DNA of 64,000 nucleotides. It comes from JAKPAM01 sp047601745. GTDB taxonomy: Bacteria; Pseudomonadota; Gammaproteobacteria; Burkholderiales; Burkholderiaceae_E. A program made the position numbers and the translations under genes. Location: assembly GCA_047601745.1 (NCBI GenBank), contig JASGIS010000001.1:1798001-1862000 (forward strand), given 5' to 3'. Under the pieces are notes generated by a model. It had not been told where the DNA came from, did not search any database, and was given only the letters and a program-made list of their open reading frames with translations. Position 1 is the first letter of the stretch; each line of letters opens with the position of its first letter. Below are positions 16,457-24,800 of the stretch, piece after piece.

Positions 16457-16536
16457 GGCAAGTATGCCAGTTCTGCAAGGCCGCGATGACGCGTGCGACA
16501 TACGGCCCGGCTGGCTTCTGGGGGGCATGTTTCGTC

Positions 16537-17928
16537 TCAGCCGAACACCGCCGACAATCGTCCGGCATTGTCTTCACATATCGCGCGAAACGGCGGCGTG
16601 ATCCGCTGATCGTTCGCGCAGACAGACCAGAAGCGGATCGCCGCGCGGGCCGCCGCCGCCCAGTCGTCGCGCTCCTCGGGAAGCGGAAGCTGCGGACGAT
16701 AGTCGATCACCGGCGGCTCGACGCCGCGTCCCGGCGCGTAAGCCATCGGCAGCATGTCGTAGACGGGCGCCAGCGCGAAGCCATGTCGTCCCGGTCTCGT
16801 TTCGGCGCTCGGCACGAACGCGAGATTTCCGTCGTGCATGTCGGTGTTGGCGATGAGCCGGCCGAACAGCCAGAGCTTCCGGATCCGATGCCAATCGTCG
16901 AGGCTCAGCCAATCGCGCTGCACCAGGGATTTCGTTGCCGTGGGCCAATCGTCGGTGCTGCTGACGAGGCCGTGATTGATCGCGAACCATGACAGCACCG
17001 CCGAGCGGCCCAACGGACCATGGCGGTCGAAGCGGTCCAGTTCGAGAAAGGTTCGCCCGGCCGCGGTCGAGATGCGGCCATGCACCGACGGCACGCCGAG
17101 TTGCGTGAGGATCCGTGCCACCAGTGATTCGCAGACCAGAAGGTCGGCCCAGCGTTGGCTGCCGGGTGAGCCGTCGCTGCCCGAGAACTTGACCAGCGTC
17201 GGCAGATCACCCGAGGTGCTCGTTCGATGCCCGGCGAACTTGGGGAACTCTCCGCCGGCGGACGAGCCCACTTGCGGCGTTCTCATCGCATCATCGGCCT
17301 GTTCGCTCAGGCGCAGGTCGTGTTGCCGGGGATCGGCGTCGGGCACTGAACCCGCCAGACGCGTGCGGGCAACGACATCGAGCCAGCGGCGCGCGGCAGT
17401 CTCGCCCAGCAGCAGGTTTCCCGGCGTGTCGGCGCCGGCGAGTGATAACGCGTACAGCACGTCGTCATCGGACCAGTCGCGCGGGTCTTCCGACAGCGGA
17501 TGCATCGCGGCCAGGTTGCGGGCGAAGTGCCGTCCGAGGAAGCCTTGCGGCCGCATGTCCTGCATGAAGTACGGCAGGCCGTCGAACCAGCCGTCCCGCA
17601 TCGAGGGTTCCAGCGGCCACTCGAACGCCGCCGCGTCCTCCCAGCGCACCGCGATACCTGACGGCGCCACCAGGTCGAGTTCGCCGATCCGGTGCAGTTC
17701 GCCCTGGGCGTCGACACGATACAGCGGTAAAGGGTTGTCCGATCCTCTCAGGGCGCGCCGAAGCCCGTAGGTCGTGCGGCGGGCGGTTCCGCGGGTAACG
17801 ATCTGGCGACCGGCCGCCCGCACGGTGCGACTGAGCGTCGACCGGCTCACGCCGAGCAGTCTGGCGGCGTCCCCCGCCGGCTGTGGGCCTCGAGCGAGTA
17901 CCGTGGCGAGCATCTGGCCTTTGGACAT
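16537..17928 (-). CDS. HipA-family kinase with N-terminal helix-turn-helix (YjjJ-like)
   Basis: This 463-residue protein combines a winged helix at residues 1-50 (GDAARLLGVSRSTLSRTVRA) with a HipA-type serine/threonine kinase. Kinase landmarks are the glycine-rich GSSAGGEFPKF near 221, LVKFSGSDGSP, the catalytic loop NTDMHDGN near 366 and PVYDMLPM near 390. This layout is that of E. coli YjjJ, which acts as a toxin without a separate upstream HipB; the fused DNA-binding domain may serve autoregulation. No hipB-like gene is adjacent. The AT-rich upstream region holds a short inverted repeat (17964-17980). Substrate may be a tRNA synthetase by analogy with HipA, but this is inference. Confidence 0.82.
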   Translation of the reverse strand: MSKGQMLATVLARGPQPAGDAARLLGVSRSTLSRTVRAAGRQIVTRGTARRTTYGLRRALRGSDNPLPLYRVDAQGELHRIGELDLVAPSGIAVRWEDAAAFEWPLEPSMRDGWFDGLPYFMQDMRPQGFLGRHFARNLAAMHPLSEDPRDWSDDDVLYALSLAGADTPGNLLLGETAARRWLDVVARTRLAGSVPDADPRQHDLRLSEQADDAMRTPQVGSSAGGEFPKFAGHRTSTSGDLPTLVKFSGSDGSPGSQRWADLLVCESLVARILTQLGVPSVHGRISTAAGRTFLELDRFDRHGPLGRSAVLSWFAINHGLVSSTDDWPTATKSLVQRDWLSLDDWHRIRKLWLFGRLIANTDMHDGNLAFVPSAETRPGRHGFALAPVYDMLPMAYAPGRGVEPPVIDYRPQLPLPEERDDWAAAARAAIRFWSVCANDQRITPPFRAICEDNAGRLSAVFG

Positions 17929-18243
17929 GCGGGGCGATTTTCTTGCGAAAAATATTCCGTAATCTATTGAAGTTTAATAGGTTTTCTATGCTTTCTGGTT
18001 CTTGATGAAACGATTTTCGCAACGATTTTCAGGTCGAAGCCACTGACCTTCGGCGCGACTCGCTTCGCTCGGGATGGCCTTGTCGGTGATCCGCGCCGAA
18101 CGACGCGCTCGTGTTCTCACCTGCAATGGACGGCGAGTCGTCTCTTTATTGATAATGATTGATCATTAACGTGAAATCGACGTAAGATCGGCCACTTCGG
18201 GCCGAGCCGATGGCCCGACAAGCGCACCTATGGGGACAATCCA
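17929..18243. other. Divergent intergenic region, AT-rich
   Basis: No gene is seen. The left half is AT-rich and contains the inverted repeat CTATT/AATAG (17964-17980) and ATTTTC/GAAAAT around 17937-17952, plausible operators for the HipA-like gene. The right half holds the Fur-like palindrome at 18151-18170 that precedes the small gene at 18244. Confidence 0.5.
18151..18170 (+). promoter_or_regulatory. Fur-box-like palindrome upstream of the dehydrogenase operon
   Basis: GATAATGAT-TG-ATCATTAAC matches both 9-base Fur half-sites (9/9 and 8/9) but with a 2-base centre instead of one. The inner TAATGAT/ATCATTA is a perfect palindrome. It lies 74 bases before the small gene that leads the alcohol dehydrogenase. 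Fur is the likeliest binder; another regulator is possible. Confidence 0.45.
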
Positions 18244-18474
18244 ATGAAGTCGAATCCGGGCCTGTTCGATACCGAGACTGCCGAAACGATCGAGCGCATC
18301 CATGCCTCGGACGTCATGCGAGCGCGCGAGTTGATCCAGCAGGCCGTGGCGGCCGCGTATGCCGAGTGGCTGCCCCGCAATGCAACGGTCGAGGCCCTGA
18401 TATCGGTGCTCCAGGAGCAGGCTAACGGCGGCGGCATCGACGTCGGCTACCCCGGATCGGGCAGGCTTTCCTGA
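18244..18474 (+). CDS. Small hypothetical protein ahead of alcohol dehydrogenase
   Basis: This 76-residue protein is not recognised. It is mostly helical in appearance (ETIERIHASDVMRARELIQQ, then AVAAAYAEWLP) with a glycine-rich tail. No signal peptide or metal motif is visible. The ATG at 18244 has GGGGACA seven bases upstream, and the stop lies 10 bases before the dehydrogenase ATG, so the two are probably one operon under the Fur-like site. It could be a regulatory or accessory subunit, but nothing in the sequence proves it. Confidence 0.6.
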   Translation: MKSNPGLFDTETAETIERIHASDVMRARELIQQAVAAAYAEWLPRNATVEALISVLQEQANGGGIDVGYPGSGRLS

Positions 18475-18484
18475 GGACTTGGCG

Positions 18485-19633
18485 ATGCTTTCGAATCAAA
18501 GTTTCATCGCTCGCCCCTTACCCACGATCCTCTTCGGTAAGGGCGCGAGCCTGCGCTTGAGCAAGCAGATCCGGTCGCTCGGCGCGACTTCGGCTCTGGT
18601 CGTCACCGACAAGAACCTCAACGCCAGCGGCGTCCTGAACCCGATGCTCGATGCGATCAGGCAGGCCGGGGTTCGCGTCGACGTGTTCGATGGGGTCGAG
18701 CCGAACCCGACCGACAAGAACGTCGAGGCGGGTGCCGCACGGTTGCGCGAGCTGGGCGACGCCTGCTGCGTGCTGGCGGTCGGCGGCGGGTCGTCGATGG
18801 ACTGCGGCAAGTCCATCGCACTGATGGCGGCGAACGAAGGAACGGTGGAGTCGCTGCAAGGCTCGGCGACGCTGCTTGGTGCGAAGGCGCCCGTCATTGC
18901 CGTGCCGACGACGGCGGGGACGGGGTCCGAAACGAACAATGCGTGCGTGATCACGAACACGCGCCTGGTTCGCAAGACTTACGTCATGCATCCGAGCATC
19001 ACGCCGGCTTTCGCCGTTCTGGATCCGGAGCTTTCGGTGGGGCTGCCCGCCTATCCGACGGCGACCTGCGGCTTCGACGTCCTCACGCATGCGATGGAAG
19101 CGTTCGTTTCGGCCAGGGCCAGCGCCTATTCGGATGCGCTCGCGCTGGAGGCGATCCGCAAGGTGACCGCGCACCTGCGTGATGCCGTCGAGGACGGAGC
19201 CGATCTGGAAGCCCGCTCGCAGATGCTGCTCGCTTCGGCGATGGCGGCGATGGCGTTCAACGTGGCGGGGCTGGGAGCCGCCCACGGGACCGGCCATGCG
19301 CTGTCGGCCCGCCTGCACGCCGCGCACGGCCAGTCGCTGGCGACGATGCTGCCGGCCGTGATGGAATACAACATGGCGAATCGTGCCGACCGGTTCGCCG
19401 AGGTCGCCCGGGTGCTGGCGCCGTCCGGGCCGGCGACGGCTGCCGCCGCGATCGACGCCGTTGCTCGGTTGCGCAGCGACATCGGCATCGACCGGTCGAT
19501 CAAGGATCTCGGCGCGCAGGACGAGCTTCTGCCGACGCTGGTCGAGGATGCGATGGCCGATCCGGTCAATGTCACGAACCCGCGGGCGTTGGACCTGGCG
19601 GCGCTCGAGTCGATTTATCGCAGCGCTTGGTAG
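18485..19633 (+). CDS. Iron-containing alcohol dehydrogenase (group III)
   Basis: This 382-residue NAD(P)-dependent dehydrogenase has the family fold: nucleotide-binding GGGSSMDCGKSIALMA near residues 96-110, PTTAGTGSE near 140, and the metal site built from an aspartate/histidine pair in CGFDVLTHAMEAF and later histidines in AAHGTGHALSARLHAAHG. It reduces aldehydes or oxidises primary alcohols or diols. The ATG at 18485 is preferred over a TTG at 18479 because GAGGA lies at a proper distance only from the ATG. A Fur-like operator upstream would fit an iron enzyme, though some relatives use zinc or manganese. A hairpin follows the stop codon. Confidence 0.88.
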   Translation: MLSNQSFIARPLPTILFGKGASLRLSKQIRSLGATSALVVTDKNLNASGVLNPMLDAIRQAGVRVDVFDGVEPNPTDKNVEAGAARLRELGDACCVLAVGGGSSMDCGKSIALMAANEGTVESLQGSATLLGAKAPVIAVPTTAGTGSETNNACVITNTRLVRKTYVMHPSITPAFAVLDPELSVGLPAYPTATCGFDVLTHAMEAFVSARASAYSDALALEAIRKVTAHLRDAVEDGADLEARSQMLLASAMAAMAFNVAGLGAAHGTGHALSARLHAAHGQSLATMLPAVMEYNMANRADRFAEVARVLAPSGPATAAAAIDAVARLRSDIGIDRSIKDLGAQDELLPTLVEDAMADPVNVTNPRALDLAALESIYRSAW

Positions 19634-19684
19634 TCGAGGGGGCCTCGACCGAGCTTCCTCTCCGTTCGAGGTGCGCGCTCGGTC
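19633..19684. terminator. Stem-loops between convergent genes
   Basis: GTCGAGG/CCTCGAC (19633-19649, 3-base loop) directly follows the dehydrogenase stop, and GACCGAGC/GCTCGGTC (19647-19684) spans the rest of the gap to the helicase stop at 19694. Both are perfect stems but lack a clear T-run on either strand, so termination is a guess from position. Confidence 0.4.
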
Positions 19685-19693
19685 CCGGTCGAA

Positions 19694-21898
19694 TCAGTAC
19701 AGCACCAGCATCGCTCCCCGCTTCGCGCGCGTCATAGCCACGTAGAGCAACTGGCGCTCGTTGCCGAAGGTTCCAGGCGAGTCGAGGAACCGTTTCGGCG
19801 CGACCACTGCCACGCAATCGAACTCGAGCCCTTTCGCGCGATGCATGGTCGCCACGTGGACGGCCTGTGCCGTACTGGTATGCGCGCTGTGTGCGGTGAT
19901 CGCAGTGGTTCGCGTCCCGGTCGACTGCAATTGCTGAGCGAGTGCGTCGCGAGCTTTCTCGGTCTGAGCGACCACGCAGAAGCTCATCGGTTCGGCGCCT
20001 TGTTGTCCGATTCCCCACTGCGTCAGAAAGCGGCGCACTTTGTCGTGCGCGGCTTCGAGGCCGTTGACGCGGATGATCTGCGGCGCCGGTCCGTGTGACA
20101 GCGAACGGTAGCGGCGATTCTCGTCGTGGCCGTCATCGAGATCGTCGACCTCGACATCCTCCAACAGGGCGACTGCTTGACGGCGAATCTCATCGGTCGT
20201 GCGATAGTTGATGTAGAGCTTGCGGGATCGACCCCGGATGTCGATGCCGCATTTGCTCATCGCCGCCTTGTGCCGGGTGTAGATGCGCTGGTGGCCGTCA
20301 CCAACGAAGAACAAGTCGTTGGGGCCGGCGGGAATCATCGATCGTAATAGCCGCAGTGCTTGGGGGCCGAAATCCTGGGTTTCGTCGATGACGATGGCGC
20401 TATAGGGGGAGCCCGACGCTTCGTCGTCCGCGCCCGGGGTCGATTCGCTCGCGCGGACTTTCGCTTCTCGCTCCTCTGCTTCGGCGAGCAGCATGTCGGC
20501 GATCTCCCGATACGCGTCTTCGACGCACTTGAGCTTGCGCGAGGCGAGCTGGCCCCGATATTCCTCGAAAACCGGCCAGACGGCGTCGCGGTTGGCGCGC
20601 GAAAGCAAGCCGCCGCGACCGGTGCGGCGGGCCTTTCGGTACTCGTCTCGCGTGTTGATGCCTTGCGCCAGCACGACGTGATCGAGTTCGTCCTCGTAGA
20701 AGTTCTTGGGCAGATCCAGGCTGGTTTCCCGGATCGCCAGCGCAGCCTGCCAGGCCTGCGCCGCACCTTCCTGCTTGCGATCGTAGACGATCCGGTGTTC
20801 GAGCTTGTGGCTGCGCATGAACTGGCCGACCCAGGCGTCGAGATTGCGAATCTCCAGCTTTTCCAGTGTCCGTGCCCCGCACAGCGTCTTCAGGTTCTGC
20901 TCGATGTCTCCCGCCAGATTGCGGGTGAAAGTGGTGAGCAGCACCTTCTGGTCATCATTGGTCCGGTTCTCGGCCAGCCATTTCGCGCGGTGCATGGCCA
21001 GCACGGTCTTGCCGGTGCCGGCTCCGCCCAGCACCCGTACCGCGCCACTGCGATCGCCAACGGCGAGCTTCTGCTGGGTCGGGTGCAGGAACACCCGCCA
21101 TTGATCGAGCGGCGCGTTGAGGATCGCCGCTAGGCTTTCGTCGTCGCTGACGACGACGAAGCGCGAGCGGGATTCGGCCGTGGCCAGTGCGGCGGCGAAG
21201 TCTTCCGTGTCCACCACCTTGTCGACCCGCGTTTCGCGTGCGGACAGGATCTGGCTGACGCTATCGCCGGCCGCCACCAGGAAGAGCCCTTCATAAGCCT
21301 CGACCGGCAGGCGGGCCTGGATACGGTCCAGCTCGGCGTCCGAGGTGATGGGGCGAACGGAGGCGAGCAGCTCCTGGGGAACGCCCAGGCTCATCAGCTC
21401 CCGATCATCCAGGTGCGCGAACAGCGGTTCGGCGGATTTTGCCTTGTTTGTGGAGACGAGGGCATCGGAAGATCTGTCCGTGCCGCCGGCTTCGGCATCG
21501 GCTCGCGGCGACGCTGCACTCGCGCCGCCAGCATTCCCGGGTGCCTCAACGACTTCTTCCAGCGTCAGCAGTTGCATCGCCCCCGTCACGGGGTTGATGG
21601 TCAGCTTGCGATTCTCCGCCCATCGATAGGCCGAATCATGGTGGTCCACGTAAAGCAGCACGTAGACGTCGCCCGATGAAGGCTTGAAGACGATGCCGCG
21701 CCAGGCCTGGTCGATGCGAACCGACTTCAGGTTCGGATCGCGCGCGCCGTTGATGTTCTCGTAGTTGATCCCGGAGTTGGTCGGATCCGCCTGGAACTTG
21801 ATCGCCCAGCGCATCACCTTCGTGTGGATGGCGGAAGGCAGCTTCGAGAGCTGAATCAGAAAGTCGTTGCTAAGCGCAACCTTGGGTTTCAAGCTCAT
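19694..21898 (-). CDS. UvrD-type helicase with N-terminal RelE/ParE-fold domain
   Basis: This 734-residue protein fuses a RelE/ParE-toxin-like domain (residues 1-105; ALSNDFLIQLSKLPSAI, SVRIDQAWRGIVF and VYVLLYVDHHDSAYRWA) to an SF1A helicase. Helicase motifs: Walker A GGAGTGKT near 290, VIDETQDFGPQ near 505, VGDGHQRIY near 536, HRAKGLEFD near 685 and YVAMTRAKR at the C-terminus. The first 29 bases overlap the end of the large helicase gene, so it is the last cistron of the defence-type operon. In class 1 DISARM this place is held by the phospholipase-like DrmC; here a helicase takes it. The RelE fold may now position RNA or ribosome contacts instead of acting as a free toxin; that is inference. 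Confidence 0.82.
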   Translation of the reverse strand: MSLKPKVALSNDFLIQLSKLPSAIHTKVMRWAIKFQADPTNSGINYENINGARDPNLKSVRIDQAWRGIVFKPSSGDVYVLLYVDHHDSAYRWAENRKLTINPVTGAMQLLTLEEVVEAPGNAGGASAASPRADAEAGGTDRSSDALVSTNKAKSAEPLFAHLDDRELMSLGVPQELLASVRPITSDAELDRIQARLPVEAYEGLFLVAAGDSVSQILSARETRVDKVVDTEDFAAALATAESRSRFVVVSDDESLAAILNAPLDQWRVFLHPTQQKLAVGDRSGAVRVLGGAGTGKTVLAMHRAKWLAENRTNDDQKVLLTTFTRNLAGDIEQNLKTLCGARTLEKLEIRNLDAWVGQFMRSHKLEHRIVYDRKQEGAAQAWQAALAIRETSLDLPKNFYEDELDHVVLAQGINTRDEYRKARRTGRGGLLSRANRDAVWPVFEEYRGQLASRKLKCVEDAYREIADMLLAEAEEREAKVRASESTPGADDEASGSPYSAIVIDETQDFGPQALRLLRSMIPAGPNDLFFVGDGHQRIYTRHKAAMSKCGIDIRGRSRKLYINYRTTDEIRRQAVALLEDVEVDDLDDGHDENRRYRSLSHGPAPQIIRVNGLEAAHDKVRRFLTQWGIGQQGAEPMSFCVVAQTEKARDALAQQLQSTGTRTTAITAHSAHTSTAQAVHVATMHRAKGLEFDCVAVVAPKRFLDSPGTFGNERQLLYVAMTRAKRGAMLVLY

Positions 21899-24800
21899 TG
21901 GGGGTCTCCGGCGATTGTTTCAAACCGAGCCGGTCGGCAACCGGTTCGAACCATGGTGTGGCATTGATTTCCGCGGCGGACGAGTCGAGCACCCACGTAT
22001 GCCATCCGTGCTGCCGCCAGGCCGATTCGACGTCGGCCTGGTCATGACGCAGCACGACCAGGCGTTCTCCGTTCCAGCAAAGCTCGCAGTCCGCGATTTC
22101 CAGGCCGTGGTCGTCGCCCAGAATGGCGCCGACCTCCGGCAGCGGAGCGCCCGCGTCGGCCAATGCCTTCAGCCCTGCGCAAAGCGACTTGTCGGCCTGT
22201 TCGAGCACATCGGCCCAGGCAGCGTTCAACGAGGCGTCGAGTACGGCGCCTGTTCCGCTTCGAGATGGGATGGCTGGTGCGTACAGGTCTCCGGTTGTAC
22301 CCGGCGCGGCTCGTGTCACACCCAGGACGACGTGGTCGTGGGCATCGAGACCATCGATCGTTGCCAGCCATAGCCCCGGCAAGGTCTGGACCGTGTTGTA
22401 GAGGGCAAGCCACTGGCGCCAGCCGTGATGCAGCGTGGCTTCGTCATGGGCGGACGAAGGATCGAGCAGCAGAAGACCGGGCGCCTTCCAATGATCGCCG
22501 AGAGTAAAGCCAGGTTTCGCTGCTTGAAGAGGCCAGTACGAAAACTGCCGTACGACGCCGTTGGAGAGCGAAACACTCGGTGCGTAGCCTGCCGGGAGTT
22601 CGCGAAGCGGTTCGGGCAAGCGATGTCGCCAATGCGCGAGCGTGGTTTCGCATGCCTTGCGTTTGGCGGCGTCATCAGGCACCAGCAGGAAGCTCATCCA
22701 CAGCGCATCGCGGCGTAGGGCGAGGGCGCCATCGTCTTGATGGTCTGCCGCCGAGTTCGTACCGCCGGCTCTTCCCGTATCCGGCGTTTCCGCGCTTGCC
22801 AGAAACGCCAGCAAGCGGGCGATGGCGTGATGGTTGAAGGCTTCGGGGCGCGCGCGGGCGAGATCGGGCGGCGATCTGCTGCCGTCGTGATGGGCCATCG
22901 CCAGGATCGGCGAATCGAGATCGCTCTTCAACTCGCCCTGCAAGGCGGCGTTGACGTCCTGGTGGGTAACGGACCATACCCAGAATCGTCCGCTGTCGAC
23001 CAGCGCGCTGCGCTTCAGCGCATCCTGGCGCAGCGTCTTCTGGTGGAAGGTCCAGCCATCGCAAAAGATCGCCACCGGTCGCCGCCGGCTCGTGGATGAC
23101 CACGGCCAGATGACGAAGTCCGGCTTGCTGGCCACCGCCACGCCATCGTCCGGGCCGATATCGCGCTGAGGCTCGATCCGGTAGCGCTGCTTGCCTACGT
23201 TCAGCACATAGCCGGCCTTGCCGTTGACGACGTCCTGGTTCAACGTGACGACCGGCAGGGGTGGGGTACCGCCGAGACGTTGCAGGCAGTCGATGAAGCG
23301 GGCCTCCAGCACCGAATCGAAGTTCGGATTGATCTGGATGTCCGATATCGTCCTCACCTGTCGAAGCTTGCCGAGCGAGGCGACCAGTTCGCCCAGGATG
23401 GACCGTGCCGTGTCGCGCGAGACTTGCTCCATGTTGCGGCCCTGCCGATACTGGTACAGGCAGCGGTAGCAGCCGTCTTTTTCCGGATCGGCGTTGCAGC
23501 CGCATTGCTCCAGAACTTGCAGCGACTGCTTCAGCACGTCACCCAGCGTGGCCGCATCGTGGGCCAGCAACTGATGCAGATAGCCGGTACCGCCCGGCAC
23601 CGAATCGAACAGCATCACGTAGTGCCGGCGCGGCGCGCCATTGCTGCCGGGTTCATCTTGCAGCGTCATGCGCAGATGATCGACCTTGCCGCCGAAGCGC
23701 TTCTTCAAGCCCAGTTGCACGGCCGCCATGAAGGACTGCACGATACGGTCGTCGATGCCGCCCTTGGTGTGTGGCACGAGGATGCGCAGCGCTTCGGATT
23801 CAAATTCGCGATACAGGTACAGGCAGTCGAACAGGTTGGCCGGATCGTTGCTTTCGCGCTTCGCGCAATCGAAGGCGTGGGTCTGTTGTTCCGCCTCTCC
23901 GTTGCGCCGCGAAGGCTTCTGAACCTTGCCGCAATGACGGCACAGCCGGAACCCGGGGCGGGCCTTTTCCTGGTCCGCGACCTTGAAGGTGTCGCCCGAT
24001 CGCGCCATCTCGCCGAAGTTGATGTCGCGGAAGGTGGCGCGCTCGATGAACTCGAAGCCGAACGGGACGGCGCCCGAATCGAGCCGCCACGCATGGCGGA
24101 CGTGCTCGGGCGCGAAGTCCGCCATCAGTTGCCGGACATAGAAGCGGGGTTCGCGATCGTCGGTGCTGTCGTCGATGCGCACACGGGTATCGTCGCTATT
24201 GGCAATGGCCTGGCGGAAGCGCAGCAGGATGCGCCGCTGCGCGGCGTCAGACCACATCGGATCCTGACAGCGCGGGCATACGGCGTGGACGTCAGCGGCC
24301 AGCGCCAGGTTCTCCATGTGGTGGCACGACGGGCAGAAGCGCCAGTCCTCGGAGGTGGATAGCGCCATGTTGACCTGGTCGATCTCCACCCGGCGCTGGT
24401 TGGCGTAGAAGCGGTTCTCGGGCGCGAACTCCGATAGCGCCGAATGGGCCGGCCGCTCGTATTTGAGCGTGTTGAGCGCCACATAAGTGCCATCGCCGGG
24501 CTCGTCGCTGGCCCGGCGGCGCCACAGCACCGATTTCAGTTGGATACCGGCTTCGGGAAACGCGTAGTTCGGAATCAGGCCCGCGTCGGTCAGCGTGTTC
24601 AGCAGGTCGCGGCTATTGATCTCCTTGATCAGTTCCAGCAGCTTGTCGCGCTCGTTCTGCGTCTGGTCCAACAACTCTCGGGTTTCCTCGTCGTCGGGCT
24701 TTTGCTGGAGCTTGGTCTTCTGTCGATCAAGCTCCCGGCGCCGCTTCTGATAGCTGCGTCGCTCGTCGACCAGATCGGACAGCACCTTGATAAGCTGTAT

